From Prevotella conceptionensis 9403948 (lineage in GTDB: Bacteria > Bacteroidota > Bacteroidia > Bacteroidales > Bacteroidaceae), in the NCBI RefSeq assembly GCF_000312305.1, contig NZ_HE999449.1, forward strand, positions 184,802 through 248,801: DNA of 64,000 nt. Reading direction: 5' to 3'. Within the stretch, counting starts at the first letter, position 1. Every line of letters begins with the position of its first letter. The notes below the pieces were generated by a model. The model was not told where the DNA came from. It saw only the letters and a program-made list of their open reading frames with translations, and ran no database searches. Below are positions 17,895-26,938 of this stretch, one piece after another. Position numbers and translations under genes: made by a program.

Positions 17895-18070
17895 AACATT
17901 TTTCCAATACGACGTATCGTTTTTTAGCATTATTTTTCAACTAATTCTGTAACTTTTCTATATATTACTGTATATCAACTCATTACAGAATAGTTAAAAA
18001 TCAGCCCAACACGTCCAATTTAAGCAATTTTACTCATAAACTAGGCATTTCACCGTTTTTAAATAAGTGT

Positions 18071-18553
18071 CTAGCCGTGCATGTGTGCGTCCACAAACGA
18101 CAGCGGGAGCAAGTCTTTGATTGACGAAAGCTCAAAAATGCGGTTTTCGCCATAAAGAAGAATGCGGACAGGCTGCTTATAACGGTCTTCCATTTCCAAC
18201 ACTACCTGCCTACACGCGCCACAAGGGGTGATTGGTTCGGAAAGAAAGCCCTTCTCGTTGCGTGCGGCCACTGCCATAGCAACGATGGCCTGCTCTGGAC
18301 ATCGCGATTGGGCTGCAAAGATGGCCGAACGTTCGGCACATAAGCCCGATGGAAAGGCAGCATTCTCTTGATTGGCACCTATAACCACACTTCCATCGGC
18401 TAACAAAAGGGCAGCACCCACATAAAACTTTGAATAATTGGCGTAAGCATTGTTAGTGGCCAGCTTGGCTTGTTCCAGCAAATGGCGGTCGGCCTCGTTC
18501 ATTTCATCGAATGCAAATTCGCGAACGCGAATGTTAAGGTCTATTGTTCTCAT
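18071..18553 (-). CDS. cdd: Cytidine deaminase
   Basis: Zinc enzyme that deaminates cytidine and deoxycytidine to uridine in pyrimidine salvage. The 160-residue protein has the small tetrameric-type layout: NAYANYSKFYVGAALL, the CAERSA motif with zinc-binding Cys and catalytic Glu, and PCGACRQV providing the other two zinc cysteines. It starts with ATG at 18553, 24 bp after the stop of the beta-helix lipoprotein gene, and probably forms one transcript with it and the MFS gene. Confidence 0.93.
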   Translation of the reverse strand: MRTIDLNIRVREFAFDEMNEADRHLLEQAKLATNNAYANYSKFYVGAALLLADGSVVIGANQENAAFPSGLCAERSAIFAAQSRCPEQAIVAMAVAARNEKGFLSEPITPCGACRQVVLEMEDRYKQPVRILLYGENRIFELSSIKDLLPLSFVDAHMHG

Positions 18554-18577
18554 AATGTATAATGTCTTTTTTGCTTT

Positions 18578-20011
18578 TTACTCTTTATATTCGTACGCCC
18601 CCAAGTCGGGTTTAGCGTCGCGTGCCACTCCCCTTCTGTCGATGGGCAATGCCCACAATGCGTTACCCACGTCTATCGCCCCACTACCCTTCTTTAATCT
18701 GAAATCGTAATAAAGGTTTTTCTCATCAAACACTGCAAACGTGTTACGGGGCGATAGGGTTGTGTCCGAAGCGTTCTCGTAAATAACGTTCTCAAACTTC
18801 GCATTAATGTAGGGGTCTTCCAATTTGGGCATTCTAATACGACAGTCTCTAAACGTCATCAACAGCCCCTTATCCTTTTCTTCCTTCCCCAGCATCAATA
18901 TATCGTTGGCATAACCTGTTAACAGGCTGTTCTGTACCACCAAGTTTGTCAGCGGATATTTGTTAAACGTTACCCACAAAGCTGCGCCCCGGTTAGCACC
19001 GAAAGGGTAAAACTGAGCCAAGGTGCAATGCGTTAGCGATACTTTTCCGCCGTTTATGCGCACGCAATCGTTCTGCGTGTTGGATATTTGGCAGTTTTGC
19101 ATCTCTATCTGACTGTTGTCCGCCAGCACTCCAAAGCCTTGGCAGTTGTGTACTGTTACCGCTTTCATGGTTAATTTTGTTTTGGAAACATCCGACGAGT
19201 CTACTCGCAAACCATCGAAAGAGCTATGAAGGTCCATGTTTTCAAACTCGTTGCCATACGAATGCTCGTAGATACGCACGCCAGCCCACTGTCCACTCAC
19301 GCGGTCGTAAGGCAAATAGCTAAACATCTTGTCCAACCTGTCGCCGCGCAACACCACGTTGACCTCGGCTGTTCCCTTAACCAGTAGCCGTCCATACACG
19401 TCAATTCCAGCCTTATCGTGAAAAAACAGCATAGTTCCTGGGGCTAAGGTTAGTGTTGCCGCACTGTCAACCTGTATCTTTCCATAAACAATGATGGGTG
19501 TTTCGCCTGTTAATGTAGTGTCGCGCCGTATGTGAAGGTTCTTCACCGAACGCGCTTTCCAGCTACGCGCACGAAGTAGCACGCGTTGTTCCATGCCGCC
19601 AAGCTGACTAAAAACTAATTTGTCTTCTATCAGTTCCAATCCTTCCGACGTTGCCTTTGGAGATGTCAGCTCAACAAAGACTCGGATGCTATCGTTCTTG
19701 CGCACTTCCAAATTACTCGTTTGAAATCCCGATTCGGCACTTAGATATGTACCATCCACATTCACCCGATAACCTTGCTGATTGCCGCCAGCCAAGCGCA
19801 CGCTAGACAGTCGCACGTTGGCACCCGAACGATTGTACACCCAAAAAGTACGTGTAGACGTGGGCACATTGGCAAACACGGTGTCCATGTCAACCGTATC
19901 TGTTGAGAAATGGAGGGGCGAAACCGAAGAAGATGTGGTGAAATCGTCGTCGGAACACGAGAATAACAAGCAGAATATCGAGATTATAAAACAGGCGTAC
20001 TTTACTTTCAT
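18578..20011 (-). CDS. Beta-helix lipoprotein, choice-of-anchor type C-terminus
   Basis: Exported lipoprotein of 477 residues. The preferred start at 20011 gives a signal peptide MKVKYACFIISIFCLLFSC with the lipidated cysteine; an upstream in-frame ATG at 20032 would add seven residues. The N-terminal half is beta-sandwich-like. The C-terminal half looks like a right-handed parallel beta-helix (repeated short strands around NCQGFGVLADNSQIEMQNCQIS). The end (AIDVGNALWALPIDRRG...PDLGAYEY) matches what I know of the choice-of-anchor Q ending. It would sit on the cell surface or in the periplasm. Function not known; polysaccharide binding is possible. Confidence 0.8.
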   Translation of the reverse strand: MKVKYACFIISIFCLLFSCSDDDFTTSSSVSPLHFSTDTVDMDTVFANVPTSTRTFWVYNRSGANVRLSSVRLAGGNQQGYRVNVDGTYLSAESGFQTSNLEVRKNDSIRVFVELTSPKATSEGLELIEDKLVFSQLGGMEQRVLLRARSWKARSVKNLHIRRDTTLTGETPIIVYGKIQVDSAATLTLAPGTMLFFHDKAGIDVYGRLLVKGTAEVNVVLRGDRLDKMFSYLPYDRVSGQWAGVRIYEHSYGNEFENMDLHSSFDGLRVDSSDVSKTKLTMKAVTVHNCQGFGVLADNSQIEMQNCQISNTQNDCVRINGGKVSLTHCTLAQFYPFGANRGAALWVTFNKYPLTNLVVQNSLLTGYANDILMLGKEEKDKGLLMTFRDCRIRMPKLEDPYINAKFENVIYENASDTTLSPRNTFAVFDEKNLYYDFRLKKGSGAIDVGNALWALPIDRRGVARDAKPDLGAYEYKE

Positions 20012-20106
20012 ACTGATAATAACGTGTTTCAAACAAATATATTGCCGACGAAACGGGAAAAAGAGTGCGTAACCAGCCTATGAGAATAAGCACGCAAACA
20101 AACCTG

Positions 20107-21282
20107 TTACCTATTCTTTTTCCTAATATACCACTGGTGCGTAAAGGCCACATACAAGCCGAAAGCCAAAATAAGGCATACTAACGAGGCCGACAATGCT
20201 AGGTGAAGGTCTTCGGCAAAGAAGAAGTAGCCAACGAAAAGGCCTGCCGCTAGGCCGCTTTCCCACCCCAACATGTAGGTGCTTACAGCCGTTCCACGCT
20301 GACAATGCTTGCTCAACTTAATGAAAAAGAGCAAGAAACGCGAACCAATAAGCCCAATGCCAAGCCCTACAAACACGGGTGATATGTAGTTAACTATCAT
20401 CTGTTTGCGCGTTAGAATCATCACCAAAGCCGCAGCAATAAGTATCGAACCCGCCACTACCTGACTTTTTAGGTCGGCATCTACAAAGGCAAAACGTTCG
20501 GCTAGCAAGGCTATCGCAAAGCCTACCATCACCATAGCGTAGAACATGGCGGTGAATTGCGTGGACATAAGTATGCCAACCGACAAACAAATGAGGAAGA
20601 GATTGAGGAAAAGCCACTTTGCCACGGGTAAGAAAAAACGGTCGCCACTAATCTTTTTAACACCGTCGTCGGGCGTGCGAAAGGGAAATTTCACCGTGGC
20701 AAGCAGTATATAAGCAGCCAAAGCCAAAGCAGCACTAGCCAAAATAGGACTGAAAGTGGTGCGGGCAAAGACAATACCAAGCATCGGACCTAACGACAAG
20801 GCAAAGCGTCCGAACCATGCAGAGGCGTGGTTGGCCTCGGTACGCTGAAAGGATTCGCTCTTATCTATTATCAACGTGCTAGACAATATCATCTGTACTA
20901 AACCGAAACCGGCACCTAGTACAAGGCGAAGGAACAACAACACGCGGTATTGCAACCACGACTGATGCAGTTCGCGCTCAACAAGCCAACAGCCTAGCAA
21001 GGCCAAAAACACCAAGGCAATGGCCCAAAGACAAACCCTGTTGCGGCGATAACGCTGAACAAGCCAGTTGCAAAAGCCGCCCAAAAGAAACAATCCGATG
21101 CCGTAAACGCCCATTACAATTCCAACGGCTTGTTGGGAAAAACCAGCCGACCCCAACATCCAAACAGGCAAAATGGGTATGAGCATATAAACCGACATGG
21201 TTATAAGCAAGTTGGTAATGGCCAAAATCCAAAAGTCGGCGTGCCAAAGACTGATGTGTACTGGGGTGTTTTGGGTGTCCAT
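20107..21282 (-). CDS. MFS transporter
   Basis: Inner-membrane protein of 391 residues with about 12 hydrophobic helices, of the major facilitator superfamily. The helix 2-3 loop region reads GFCNWLVQRYRRNRV, a version of the usual GxxxDxxGRR signature, and FLRLVLGAGFGLVQM resembles the helix 5 segment of drug exporters. Substrate unknown. It lies 91 bp downstream of panB on the same strand, and the beta-helix lipoprotein gene follows. Confidence 0.88.
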   Translation of the reverse strand: MDTQNTPVHISLWHADFWILAITNLLITMSVYMLIPILPVWMLGSAGFSQQAVGIVMGVYGIGLFLLGGFCNWLVQRYRRNRVCLWAIALVFLALLGCWLVERELHQSWLQYRVLLFLRLVLGAGFGLVQMILSSTLIIDKSESFQRTEANHASAWFGRFALSLGPMLGIVFARTTFSPILASAALALAAYILLATVKFPFRTPDDGVKKISGDRFFLPVAKWLFLNLFLICLSVGILMSTQFTAMFYAMVMVGFAIALLAERFAFVDADLKSQVVAGSILIAAALVMILTRKQMIVNYISPVFVGLGIGLIGSRFLLFFIKLSKHCQRGTAVSTYMLGWESGLAAGLFVGYFFFAEDLHLALSASLVCLILAFGLYVAFTHQWYIRKKNR

Positions 21283-21373
21283 TGCTTCGTTGTTAATTGA
21301 TAATCATGAAGTGGAGGTGAAGAACACGAACGTTAATAGTTGGCGCATTGAATGCCCTTTACGAGCAACAAGG

Positions 21374-22195
21374 TCAATACGACTCGTCAACAGAGGGGAA
21401 CGTCGCTGCCTTAACGTCGGTGATGTAGGCCTGCACAGCATCGTTCATCTGCTGTGCAAGATGGGCGTACTGCCTTAAAAACTTAGGTTTGAAACCCTGC
21501 GTAAGGCCAAGCATGTCGGCATATACAAGAATTTGGCCATCGGTTGCATGGCCTGCACCAATCCCAATCGTGGCGCACGATACGCGTTTGGTTACCTCGG
21601 CGGCTAAATCGGCAGGCACTTTCTCCAAGGTTATGGCAAAACAGCCGGCCTTGTCCAGCGCAACGGCATCCGCAATTAGCTTTTCGGCCTCGGCCGTTTC
21701 TTTTGCCCTAACGCCATATCCGCCAAACTTATGCACGCTTTGTGGCGTCAGTCCGAGGTGTCCAATAACGGGTATGCCGATATCTACCAAATGTTTAATC
21801 GTGTCGGCAATTTCCTTTCCGCCTTCCAGTTTCAAGGCATCCACACCCGTTTCTTTCATCATTCGCACGGCATTGGCCACGGCCAAGTCTTTTGAAACTT
21901 GATAAGTACCAAATGGCATGTCGCATACAACGAGGGCGCGACGTACGGCACGGGCAACACTTCGGGCGTGATATATCATTTCGTCGAGCGTAATGGGCAA
22001 GGTGTCAGCGTTTCCAGCCATCACGTTAGAGGCCGAGTCGCCCACCAAGATGCCGTCAATACCTGCTCCGTCAATAATCGTTGCTGTGGTGAAATCGTAT
22101 GCCGTGAGCATAGAAATCTTCTCACCTTGACGTTTCATTGCCACAAACTTGTTTGCTGTTACCTTTTTTATGTCAGTATTTAAATAGCCTGCCAT
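21374..22195 (-). CDS. panB: 3-methyl-2-oxobutanoate hydroxymethyltransferase
   Basis: First enzyme of pantothenate (vitamin B5 and CoA) synthesis, which adds a hydroxymethyl group from methylene-tetrahydrofolate to ketoisovalerate. The 273-residue TIM-barrel protein contains the family blocks MLTAYDFTTA, GILVGDSASNVMAG, VVCDMPFGTYQ and ALKLEGG, and the GIGAGHATDGQILVYADMLG segment near the C-terminus. Length is typical. No panC or panD is adjacent. A good promoter lies 80 bp upstream. Confidence 0.95.
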   Translation of the reverse strand: MAGYLNTDIKKVTANKFVAMKRQGEKISMLTAYDFTTATIIDGAGIDGILVGDSASNVMAGNADTLPITLDEMIYHARSVARAVRRALVVCDMPFGTYQVSKDLAVANAVRMMKETGVDALKLEGGKEIADTIKHLVDIGIPVIGHLGLTPQSVHKFGGYGVRAKETAEAEKLIADAVALDKAGCFAITLEKVPADLAAEVTKRVSCATIGIGAGHATDGQILVYADMLGLTQGFKPKFLRQYAHLAQQMNDAVQAYITDVKAATFPSVDESY

Positions 22196-22274
22196 TACGT
22201 TCTTTCATTTTCAATTAATGGAGTTCGAGCCTTGCCCCAACTCCATTTTGCCATATATTGTTGTAAATTTAGGG

Positions 22275-22306
22275 CAAAGTTAAGCATTATTATCCATATC
22301 TGCAAA
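22275..22306 (-). promoter_or_regulatory. Promoter of panB
   Basis: Minus strand TTTG (22303-22306) and TAACTTTG (22275-22282) with 20 bp between them. Confidence 0.75.
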
Positions 22307-22373
22307 TTGTGTTAGTTAAAGACGCGGTACGCAAACAAGTTGGAATGTGCATGGCGTTGGTCATTTTCTGATG

Positions 22374-23477
22374 TCACAGCCTGATGTCTGACACTTGCGA
22401 GATAACCATTTCCACCTCTTCATTGGTCATGGTGGGGTTTAACGGCAAGCTTAACTCTTCGCGATGTATGCGTTCGGTGATGGGCAAAGCAAGGGCATTC
22501 CACTCGGAGTAGCATTTCTGCTTGTGGGGCGGTATGGGATAATGAATGATGGTTTCGATGCCGCGTTGGTGTAATTCGCGCTGCAATAAGTCGCGTTTGG
22601 CACATAGCACGGGGAATATGTGGAACACATTGTTGGCCAAATAATCTTTAGTTGGTAAGTTTATGGCTGTGTTTTGGATGCCGTCAACATACTTTGTGGC
22701 GATGGCCACGCGTCGTTCGTTGTCCAGATCGAGCCATTTAAGTTTCTCGCAAAGCACTGCAGCCTGCATTTCGTCCATTCTACTGTTCTGCCCCACGTAG
22801 TCGAACACATACTTCTTGCTCGAACCATAGTTGCCTAATGCTCGCACAATGTTCGCCAACTCTTCATCGTTAGTGGTTACACCACCGGCATCTCCCAGTG
22901 CACCGAGGTTCTTTCCTGGGTAGAAACTGTGGGCAGCCGCATGGCCCACACTACCTGTTCGCCGTCCTTTCCATAGGCATCCATGAGCTTGCGCGTTGTC
23001 TTCTATCATCAAAAGTTGATGTTCTTCGCAAATGGAAAGCAACTCTTCGGTAAAGGCACACTTGCCATATAGATGCACAACAAGCAGTGCTTTGGTTCGC
23101 TTGCCGATGTGTTTTGCCATTTGTTGCGCGTCTATCTGGAACGTATCTGCATGTGGTTCGACCAAAACTGGCAGCAAACCGTTAGACGTTATCGAAATGA
23201 TTGAGGCGATATAGGTGTTGGCAGGCACTAGTATCTCGTCGCCAGGGCGTAACAAACCTTTCTCAATGTAGGCCTTGAAGATGAGCGAAAGGGCGTCCAA
23301 TCCGTTTCCGCAGGCCACACAATGCGACGTACCGATGTATTGGGCATAGGCCTTTTCGAAAGCCTTTACCTCGTTACCCAACAGATACCAACCACTATCC
23401 ACCACGCGGCGAACCACTTCTTGCAGTTGCTCGCGGTGCTGGGCGGTGTATCGTTGAAGGTCGAAATACTTTAACAT
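22374..23477 (-). CDS. DegT/DnrJ/EryC1/StrS sugar aminotransferase (FdtB-like)
   Basis: PLP-dependent sugar transaminase of 367 residues, probably converting a dTDP-3-keto-6-deoxyhexose to the 3-amino sugar. The Schiff-base lysine is in HSFYPGKNLGALGDAGG (Lys189), with the cofactor-binding MIEDNAQAHG (Asp160, Gln163) upstream. Length is normal. It is the last gene of the run rfbB, small protein, FdtA-type isomerase, acetyltransferase, aminotransferase; this set is what dTDP-Fuc3NAc or dTDP-Qui3NAc synthesis requires. The 83-bp gap to the acetyltransferase gene is the largest in the group. Confidence 0.9.
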   Translation of the reverse strand: MLKYFDLQRYTAQHREQLQEVVRRVVDSGWYLLGNEVKAFEKAYAQYIGTSHCVACGNGLDALSLIFKAYIEKGLLRPGDEILVPANTYIASIISITSNGLLPVLVEPHADTFQIDAQQMAKHIGKRTKALLVVHLYGKCAFTEELLSICEEHQLLMIEDNAQAHGCLWKGRRTGSVGHAAAHSFYPGKNLGALGDAGGVTTNDEELANIVRALGNYGSSKKYVFDYVGQNSRMDEMQAAVLCEKLKWLDLDNERRVAIATKYVDGIQNTAINLPTKDYLANNVFHIFPVLCAKRDLLQRELHQRGIETIIHYPIPPHKQKCYSEWNALALPITERIHREELSLPLNPTMTNEEVEMVISQVSDIRL

Positions 23478-23560
23478 GACATGAAAGGAAACTTATACAT
23501 TATTATATATAACATCGAACAAAGGCGTGCAGACACTTGAAGATAACGTTAGTGCGAAGC

Positions 23561-24502
23561 CTATGGCACCCATTCGTAGGTGTCGTAACACACGCCACGC
23601 CCCCCAAAGCCTTCCTTTTGGAAGATAAGTGGTTCGTTTAACCGCCGTCCGCGGTCTTCGGTAGACTTGCCAAAGTCGAAAAACGGCTTGTCAATAAACA
23701 CTTCGTCGATGAGATAACGAAACAGAAGGTCGAGCGCACCAACGGCTTTTCCCTTGGCCGATGCAGATATATATTGCACATGCAGTACGCGTGGCATAAC
23801 GTAGACCACAGTTCCTGCAACCATTTCGTTGTCTAAATAGGCTGCATAAAGGCGGATGTGGCGAGAGAAAAGGTTTGCCAACATCGATATTTCGGTAAGC
23901 GAATGCACAGGATTAACGGCGTATCGCTGTTGCAAGTTGGCAGATAGTATGTCCCAAAAAGCGGCAAAATCGTTGCAGGGCATAACTTCTACACCTGCTC
24001 TTTTAGCCTTTCGCAGACAATCTTTTCGCGACTGACTGAAAGCCAACTTCTTCTCTTGCGAGATAGTAGAGGATATTTCGCGAGCCGTTAGACGTGCATT
24101 GCAGACATTGAAAAGCGCATAAAGGTCTTCTTCGGCAGGCAATTCATGGTATATCCACGGCACGGGGCGATACACAACGCGTGTTATTCCCGCATTGCGT
24201 AACCACGTATTAAGGCATTCGAACACCTGCATCACCTTAACCGCCCTACCCTTCTTGTCGGTTATCAGTCCGCCGTAGGTCAACCCACTATGCGAAGTCA
24301 CGCTCCCATCCCTTTCCTTATTGAGCGGCAAAAGAGCCACCAAAGATTGCTTATGGAATATAAGAAGTGAGAAATCGGTGAACCTTTGGCGATGGTAGTC
24401 CATATAATCGCGCAAGAAAAGGAAAGTTCCGTTACGACTTTTGCGAACGAAACTGTCCCATTGGGCTTTCAGTTCAGGCGTATATCTAACTATTTCGTAC
24501 AT
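23561..24502 (-). CDS. FemAB/GNAT-like acyltransferase
   Basis: Protein of 313 residues with two GNAT-like halves, as in FemAB-type enzymes: an N-terminal half with SHSGLTYGGL and a C-terminal half with YLDNEMVAGTVVYV...HVQYISASAKG...GALDLLFRYLI and FDFGKSTEDRGRRLNEPL. Given its place between an FdtA-type isomerase and a sugar aminotransferase, it probably acetylates the new amino group of the dTDP-amino sugar. The usual FdtC enzyme is a hexapeptide-repeat protein, so this would be a different fold doing the same step; this is inference from context. Confidence 0.75.
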   Translation of the reverse strand: MYEIVRYTPELKAQWDSFVRKSRNGTFLFLRDYMDYHRQRFTDFSLLIFHKQSLVALLPLNKERDGSVTSHSGLTYGGLITDKKGRAVKVMQVFECLNTWLRNAGITRVVYRPVPWIYHELPAEEDLYALFNVCNARLTAREISSTISQEKKLAFSQSRKDCLRKAKRAGVEVMPCNDFAAFWDILSANLQQRYAVNPVHSLTEISMLANLFSRHIRLYAAYLDNEMVAGTVVYVMPRVLHVQYISASAKGKAVGALDLLFRYLIDEVFIDKPFFDFGKSTEDRGRRLNEPLIFQKEGFGGRGVCYDTYEWVP

Positions 24503-24557
24503 TCAAAAATTGCGGGATGGGTATTAAAGCCAATATAAAACACGATGCAATGCACCG

Positions 24558-24971
24558 CTATTTTTTATCTGCGAGATACCGAAGAAAGTCGTCGTACTCG
24601 CGAATGTAGTCGTCTTCATCGAACGGTTCGGATGCTAAAACCAAACAAACCGCCCCTGAAGAGAAGTCGTCGAGCGTTCGCCACACGTCTGTATCAATAA
24701 GCAAACCTTGATAAGGATGGTTAAGCAACACTGTTTTTTGCTCTTCGCCGTTGTCTACCGTTACATGGAAACTACCACTAAGGGCGATGAGAACCTCCTT
24801 ACACAACTTGTGCGCATGCCCTCCGCGGCATTCACCGGCAGGCACATCGTAAACCCAATAAGCGCGTTTGATGGAAAAAGGAACATCGGTATGAGCCTGC
24901 GCCACAGTGAGATTACCACGCGGATCGGTTATCTTGGGAAAGTCGATAAGAGCTGTGTTCAAGTGTTTCAT
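24558..24971 (-). CDS. FdtA/QdtA-type sugar 3,4-ketoisomerase (cupin)
   Basis: Cupin protein of 137 residues that would move the keto group of dTDP-4-keto-6-deoxyglucose from C4 to C3. The RGGHAHK motif (His52, His54) corresponds to the catalytic histidine pair of FdtA, and the sequence has the typical start (FPKITDPRGNLTVAQ) and end (EYDDFLRYLADKK). Configuration at C4 (FdtA versus QdtA) cannot be decided. Its ATG overlaps the stop of the upstream small gene (ATGA), a sign of coupled translation. Confidence 0.88.
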   Translation of the reverse strand: MKHLNTALIDFPKITDPRGNLTVAQAHTDVPFSIKRAYWVYDVPAGECRGGHAHKLCKEVLIALSGSFHVTVDNGEEQKTVLLNHPYQGLLIDTDVWRTLDDFSSGAVCLVLASEPFDEDDYIREYDDFLRYLADKK

Positions 24972-25270
24972 TTCTTGTTTATCAAACCTTTAAGCATCTG
25001 CCATTCGGGGGTTACAGCCAACCTACGCAAGTCGGTGGCTATGTTTTCGGCCGTTTTGGTGTCTGTTTCGTTCTTTGCCTGTGCCAATTGGCGTAACGTA
25101 AGCCTTGTTTTACCAAACAGGCCATAGAAAGAAATTAGCCGTTGTTCGTTCAAGGTGGGCAACAGGTGGAGCAAATGTTCAACATAATGCCCCACCTGAT
25201 GACTCACCAACTTGGGATTTTGGCCAAAGCTGATGAGAAAGCTGTGCAACTCTGTACTAATGTTATCCAT
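24968..25270 (-). CDS. Small protein resembling sigma-70 region 4
   Basis: A 100-residue protein read from the ATG at 25270, which overlaps the rfbB stop (TAATG); its own stop overlaps the next start (ATGA). A longer frame to 25357 would lie inside rfbB and is rejected. Residues from about 39 (LNEQRLISFYGLFGKTRLTL) to 95 follow the pattern of sigma-70 region 4: a helix ending in a YGL/FGI-type turn, TLRQLAQ as the first HTH helix, and IATDLRRLAVTPEWQMLKGL like the ALRKL...LRSFL end of primary sigma factors. No region 2 or 3 is present. It could be a small regulator of the sugar genes; the similarity is by eye and needs profile support. Confidence 0.75.
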   Translation of the reverse strand: MDNISTELHSFLISFGQNPKLVSHQVGHYVEHLLHLLPTLNEQRLISFYGLFGKTRLTLRQLAQAKNETDTKTAENIATDLRRLAVTPEWQMLKGLINKK

Positions 25271-26418
25271 TAGCGGTTGCCGTACATCTCTTCGTAATAC
25301 TTCTGATAATCGCCGCTGGTTACTTCGGCAATCCACTCCTGATTGGCCAAGTTCCACTCGATGGTCTTAACGATGCCATCGGCAAACTTTGTTTCGGGAT
25401 ACCAGCCCAGTTCGTTTTTAATCTTCGTTGGGTCGATGCCATAACGTTGGTCATGTCCCAATCGGTCGGCAACATACGTAATCAGATCTTCGTTTATCCA
25501 GTCGGTGCGTATCTCTCCATTAGCATCCAATTCTTGTTTTTTAAGCACGTGGCGAAGGTCTTTATCATTGTCCATCAGCTGGCGAATGGTCTTAATAATC
25601 AGTTTCACAATGTCGATGTTCTTCATTTCGTTGTGTCCGCCAACGTTATACACCTCGCCAACGCGCCCTTCACGTACAACAAGGTCGATGGCCTTACAAT
25701 GGTCTTCAACGTAAAGCCAATCTCTAACGTTCTCGCCTTTGCCGTAAACAGGCAGCTTTTTTCCTTCTAAAATATTGTTGATAATTAGCGGAATAAGTTT
25801 CTCGGGAAAATGATATGGACCGTAATTGTTAGAGCAACGTGTGATGCTTACGGGCATGTGGTAGGTATCGTGGTAAGCCATGACAAACATGTCGGCACTA
25901 GCTTTCGATGCACTATATGGGCTATGGGGGCACAAAGGCGTAGTTTCCATGAAGTAACCCGTGTCTCCTAGCGAGCCATAAACCTCGTCGGTAGATACTT
26001 GATGGTAGCGTTTGCCGGCCTTCCATGTGGGATAACCCGTTTCGTCTTTACCCGTAACCCACGCCTTACGCGCCGCATCCAGCAGGTTTTGGGTGCCAAG
26101 AATGTTTACCGAAAGAAACAGCTGTGGGTCTTCGATGCTGCGGTCAACATGACTTTCTGCGGCAAAGTTAACCACATAGTCGATGTCGTTGTCGGCAAAA
26201 AGACCGTTAACCAAGTCGTGATCGCGTATGTCGCCACGAACAAACACGCAGCGTTTGTTGTCGATGTCGTTTTTTATCGTACCCAAATTGCCAGCATAAG
26301 TAAGCAGGTCCAGTACAATAACTTTGATGTCTTCGTCCTGGTACTTCTTTTCCAAGAGGTACTTAATGTAGTTGGCGCCGATAAAACCAGCCGCTCCTGT
26401 TACGAGATAGGTTTTCAT
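25270..26418 (-). CDS. rfbB: dTDP-glucose 4,6-dehydratase
   Basis: NAD-dependent dehydratase producing dTDP-4-keto-6-deoxyglucose, the branch point to rhamnose and to 3-amino-3,6-dideoxy sugars. The 382-residue protein has the Rossmann motif TGAAGFIG near the N-terminus, the STDEVYG segment and the YSASKASAD active site (YxxxK). It is somewhat longer than the common 350-360 residues owing to inserts near MDNDKDLRHVLKKQ. First gene of the amino-sugar run; its stop overlaps the next start. Its product can also feed rfbD at 2.9 kb. Confidence 0.95.
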   Translation of the reverse strand: MKTYLVTGAAGFIGANYIKYLLEKKYQDEDIKVIVLDLLTYAGNLGTIKNDIDNKRCVFVRGDIRDHDLVNGLFADNDIDYVVNFAAESHVDRSIEDPQLFLSVNILGTQNLLDAARKAWVTGKDETGYPTWKAGKRYHQVSTDEVYGSLGDTGYFMETTPLCPHSPYSASKASADMFVMAYHDTYHMPVSITRCSNNYGPYHFPEKLIPLIINNILEGKKLPVYGKGENVRDWLYVEDHCKAIDLVVREGRVGEVYNVGGHNEMKNIDIVKLIIKTIRQLMDNDKDLRHVLKKQELDANGEIRTDWINEDLITYVADRLGHDQRYGIDPTKIKNELGWYPETKFADGIVKTIEWNLANQEWIAEVTSGDYQKYYEEMYGNR

Positions 26419-26431
26419 ATAAAAAATATAT

Positions 26432-26938
26432 TTATCTGTTTTTATTATTGTCTGCTAATGTTATTACTTCACAATCGGTGAATTTTTCGCCCTCAATAGT
26501 AAGCCTAACGAGTGTTCGTTCCTTGTGGAATCCCGATATGCCTGCTGCTCCGGGGTTGATGTGTAGCATGTTCAACGTCTTATCGTATTGTATTTTCAAG
26601 ATGTGCGAATGCCCCGCAACGAATAGTTTAGGCGGACTAGCATAGAGTGTGGCCTGTATGCGCGGGTCGTAATGCCCTGGATAACCGCCGATATGAGTCA
26701 TCAAAACGTCTACATCCTCTACTTTAAAGCGTAATCGCTCTGGGTATAGGCGGCGCAGGTCGCCACCATCAATGTTGCCATGCACAGCCCTTAGCGGCTT
26801 AAAGGCGGCCAAACGCATGGAAACTTCCAACGAGCCGATGTCGCCTGCATGCCAAATCTCGTCGCATTCGGCAAAATAGGTCAAGTACCTGTCGTCCCAA
26901 TAGCCGTGGGTGTCGCTCAAAATACCTATTCGCCGCAT
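26432..26938 (-). CDS. YfcE/MJ0936-type metallophosphoesterase
   Basis: Small phosphodiesterase of 168 residues. It shows all metal-binding motifs of the family: SDTH near the N-terminus, HAGDIG, VHGNID, and MTHIGG...VAGHSHI. Natural substrates of this family are poorly known. Its first 140 bp overlap the reading frame of the upstream cytidylate kinase-like gene, which is unusual (see findings). The rfbB gene starts 14 bp after its stop, so it could be co-transcribed with the amino-sugar genes. Confidence 0.9.
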   Translation of the reverse strand: MRRIGILSDTHGYWDDRYLTYFAECDEIWHAGDIGSLEVSMRLAAFKPLRAVHGNIDGGDLRRLYPERLRFKVEDVDVLMTHIGGYPGHYDPRIQATLYASPPKLFVAGHSHILKIQYDKTLNMLHINPGAAGISGFHKERTLVRLTIEGEKFTDCEVITLADNNKNR

